Part shown: in pieces, positions 15,286 through 16,323 of the stretch
Layout: each line of letters starts with the position of its first letter
Numbering within the stretch: the first letter of the stretch is position 1
Assembly: GCA_900545625.1 (NCBI GenBank)
Contig: UQZS01000043.1
Span: 1-16,323 of the forward strand
Length of the DNA stretch: 16,323 nt
Direction: 5' to 3'
From: an uncultured Oscillospiraceae bacterium
GTDB taxonomy: Bacteria > Bacillota > Clostridia > Oscillospirales > Acutalibacteraceae
Program-made: the position numbers and the translations under genes
The notes under the pieces: generated by a model
What the model was told of the DNA's origin: nothing
The model's database searches: none
What the model saw: the letters and a program-made list of their open reading frames with translations, nothing else

Positions 15286-15313
15286 TTGACATTGCGATGA
15301 TTTGTGGTATAAT
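15286..15313 (+). promoter_or_regulatory. Strong sigma-A promoter for the aminotransferase gene
   Basis: A consensus -35 TTGACA (15286-15291) and a consensus -10 TATAAT (15308-15313) are 16 nt apart. A-rich and T-rich tracts lie just upstream and could serve as an UP element. The start would be near 15320, giving a leader of about 65 nt. A core promoter this good usually needs a repressor to be conditional, which fits the palindrome at 15318. Confidence 0.85.
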
Positions 15314-15317
15314 GCAA

Positions 15318-15333
15318 GTGAATAAAGATTCAC
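15318..15333. promoter_or_regulatory. Perfect 16-bp palindrome at the predicted transcription start
   Basis: GTGAAT-AAAG-ATTCAC, with 6-bp perfect arms and a 4-nt centre, begins 5 nt after the -10 box and covers the predicted +1. This is the classic repressor roadblock position. Two further TTCAC half-site words lie at 15261 and 15271, upstream of the -35. Its sequence differs from the 19-bp repeats, so a second regulator is possible. As RNA it could form only a weak hairpin. Confidence 0.6.
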
Positions 15334-15385
15334 CTCTTTGTGCGGTGCGTCTCGATCAAACAAATATATAAAACGGAGGAAGAGT

Positions 15386-16323
15386 ATGGACACCCGATTC
15401 GCTATTGCCGAGTACCATGACGCTGCGGCAATCAACAAAGAGCTTGACGAGCTGATCGCAAAGCCGATCTACTCCATCAAGCCCGACGTGCTCAAAAAGT
15501 ACGAAGAAGAATACTACGGTAAGAAATGTGTCAAATCCAAGGAAATGATCGACAAAGCCAAGGAAGTCATCCCCGGCGGCGTGCAGCATAACCTTGCGTT
15601 CAACTATCCCTTCCCGCTGGTATTCACCAAGGCCGACGGCGCGTATCTGTATGATATCGACGGCAACAAGTATTTCGACTTCCTGCAGGCAGGCGGCCCG
15701 ACCGTTCTCGGCTCGAACCCGAAGGTGGTCCGCGAGCAGGTCATCGACCTTCTGAACACCTGCGGCCCCTCCACCGGCCTTTTCCATGAATTTGAATACA
15801 AGCTGGCGAAAAAGATCTCCGATTCCGTCGAGAGCGTAGACCTGTTCCGCATGCAGGGCTCCGGTACGGAGGCGTGCATGACCGCCGTTCGTGTGGCACG
15901 TCTTGCGACCAAGAACAAGAACATCCTGAAAATGGGCGGCGCGTATCACGGCTGGTCCGATCAGCTCGGCTACGGCATCCGTGTCCCCGGCTCCAAATTC
16001 ACCCAGGCAAGCGGCGTTCCGCTTTACCTGTTCAAGCACACGCAGGAGTTCTTCCCGGGCGACCTTGAGGACCTCGAAAGAAAGCTCTGGATGAACCGCT
16101 TCAAGGGCGGCACAGCAGCCGTCTTCATCGAGCCGGTCGGCCCCGAAAGCGGCACGACGCCGGTCTCCTATGACTTCAACAAGGGCGTTGAAAGACTTTG
16201 CCGCAAATACGGCGCGCTGCTCGTCTTCGACGAGGTCGTTACGGGCTTCCGTATCGGCATGGCGGGCGCACAGGGCTACTTCGGCGTTTCGCCCGACCTT
16301 ACGATCTTCGGCAAGGTCATCGC
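15386..16323 (+). CDS. Class III aminotransferase, glutamate-1-semialdehyde aminomutase-like (partial, 3' end beyond window)
   Basis: PLP-dependent fold-type I enzyme. The first 312 codons are present and there is no stop before the window edge. Residues about 1-50 form an N-terminal extension not seen in HemL. AKEVIPGGVQHNLAF and ADGAYLYDIDGNKYFDF match the HemL/class III start. GSGTEACMTAVRVAR (158-172) binds the PLP phosphate, Tyr187-His188 in GGAYHGW stacks on the cofactor, Asp282 in VFDEVVTGFRIG pairs with the pyridine nitrogen, and Lys310 in IFGKVI is the likely Schiff-base lysine, just inside the edge. ATG 15386 has GGAGG 6 nt upstream. Being divergent from a TetR-kinase operon and lacking other hem genes nearby argues for catabolic transamination rather than tetrapyrrole synthesis. 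The substrate is unknown. Confidence 0.88.
   Translation, partial: MDTRFAIAEYHDAAAINKELDELIAKPIYSIKPDVLKKYEEEYYGKKCVKSKEMIDKAKEVIPGGVQHNLAFNYPFPLVFTKADGAYLYDIDGNKYFDFLQAGGPTVLGSNPKVVREQVIDLLNTCGPSTGLFHEFEYKLAKKISDSVESVDLFRMQGSGTEACMTAVRVARLATKNKNILKMGGAYHGWSDQLGYGIRVPGSKFTQASGVPLYLFKHTQEFFPGDLEDLERKLWMNRFKGGTAAVFIEPVGPESGTTPVSYDFNKGVERLCRKYGALLVFDEVVTGFRIGMAGAQGYFGVSPDLTIFGKVI

Larger units (their letters stand above)
15005..15385. other. 381-nt divergent intergenic regulatory region
   Basis: No gene is seen here. The region is AT-rich compared with its surroundings. From left to right it holds the TetR ribosome binding site, a - strand promoter (15053-15081), two 19-bp palindromic repeats (15145 and 15209), an A/T-rich block (about 15236-15282) that could act as an UP element, a + strand promoter (15286-15313), a perfect palindrome at the predicted + start (15318-15333), and a leader ending in GGAGG at 15375-15379. 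The word ATGCAAG occurs three times (15128, 15180, 15312). No riboswitch or terminator is evident in the leader. Confidence 0.8.

Noticed and set aside
15334..15385. Possible riboswitch or attenuator in the aminotransferase leader
   Set aside because: The leader is only about 65 nt, with no stable stem, T tract or recognisable aptamer.
1..16323. CRISPR arrays, insertion sequences, tRNA/rRNA genes, phage or attachment sites
   Set aside because: Reading both strands showed no spaced direct-repeat array, transposase motif, terminal inverted repeats or RNA gene.

Overview
The window looks like the chromosome of a GC-rich (roughly 58-60% by hand count) low-branching Bacillota, most likely a gut-type member of the Clostridia such as Oscillospirales or Christensenellales. 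The evidence is RNase Y and YmdB in tandem, a YloU-FakA-RecG block, Gram-positive style lipoproteins with lipoboxes, and strong GGAGG ribosome binding sites. No species can be named from the sequence alone.

Region 1 (44-12633, all + strand) is a long, tightly packed gene train: RNase Y, a terminator-like hairpin, the YmdB phosphodiesterase, an oligopeptide-type substrate-binding lipoprotein, a 902-residue secreted GH39-like glycosidase with carbohydrate-binding-like modules, YloU (Asp23/Gls24), FakA (fatty acid kinase), RecG helicase, endonuclease IV, and a secreted DNase I-fold lipoprotein. Gaps are 0-45 nt from ymdB onward, with one 19-nt overlap, so it reads as one operon. It mixes housekeeping genes (RNA decay, phospholipid synthesis, DNA repair) with cell-surface genes (binding lipoprotein, glycosidase, DNase-fold lipoprotein). 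A perfect 12-bp-stem bidirectional terminator at 12653-12690 closes it.

Region 2 (12709-16323) is a divergent catabolic-looking locus. A TetR-family regulator and an FGGY carbohydrate kinase are co-transcribed on the - strand. A class III aminotransferase (glutamate-1-semialdehyde aminomutase-like) is transcribed on the + strand and runs off the window. The 381-nt space between them holds a promoter in each direction, two near-identical 19-bp imperfect palindromes 64 bp apart, and a perfect 16-bp palindrome at the predicted aminotransferase transcription start. Kinase, PLP enzyme and regulator together suggest inducible breakdown of an amino-sugar, polyol or similar compound. The pathway is not one I can name.

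The most striking anomalies are an abrupt composition and codon switch inside rny near base 700, a FakA whose middle domain appears to lack the usual His-x-His motif, a 'xylulokinase-like' enzyme without the xylulokinase Met-His-Gly signature, and the two-tier operator arrangement in the divergent promoter.
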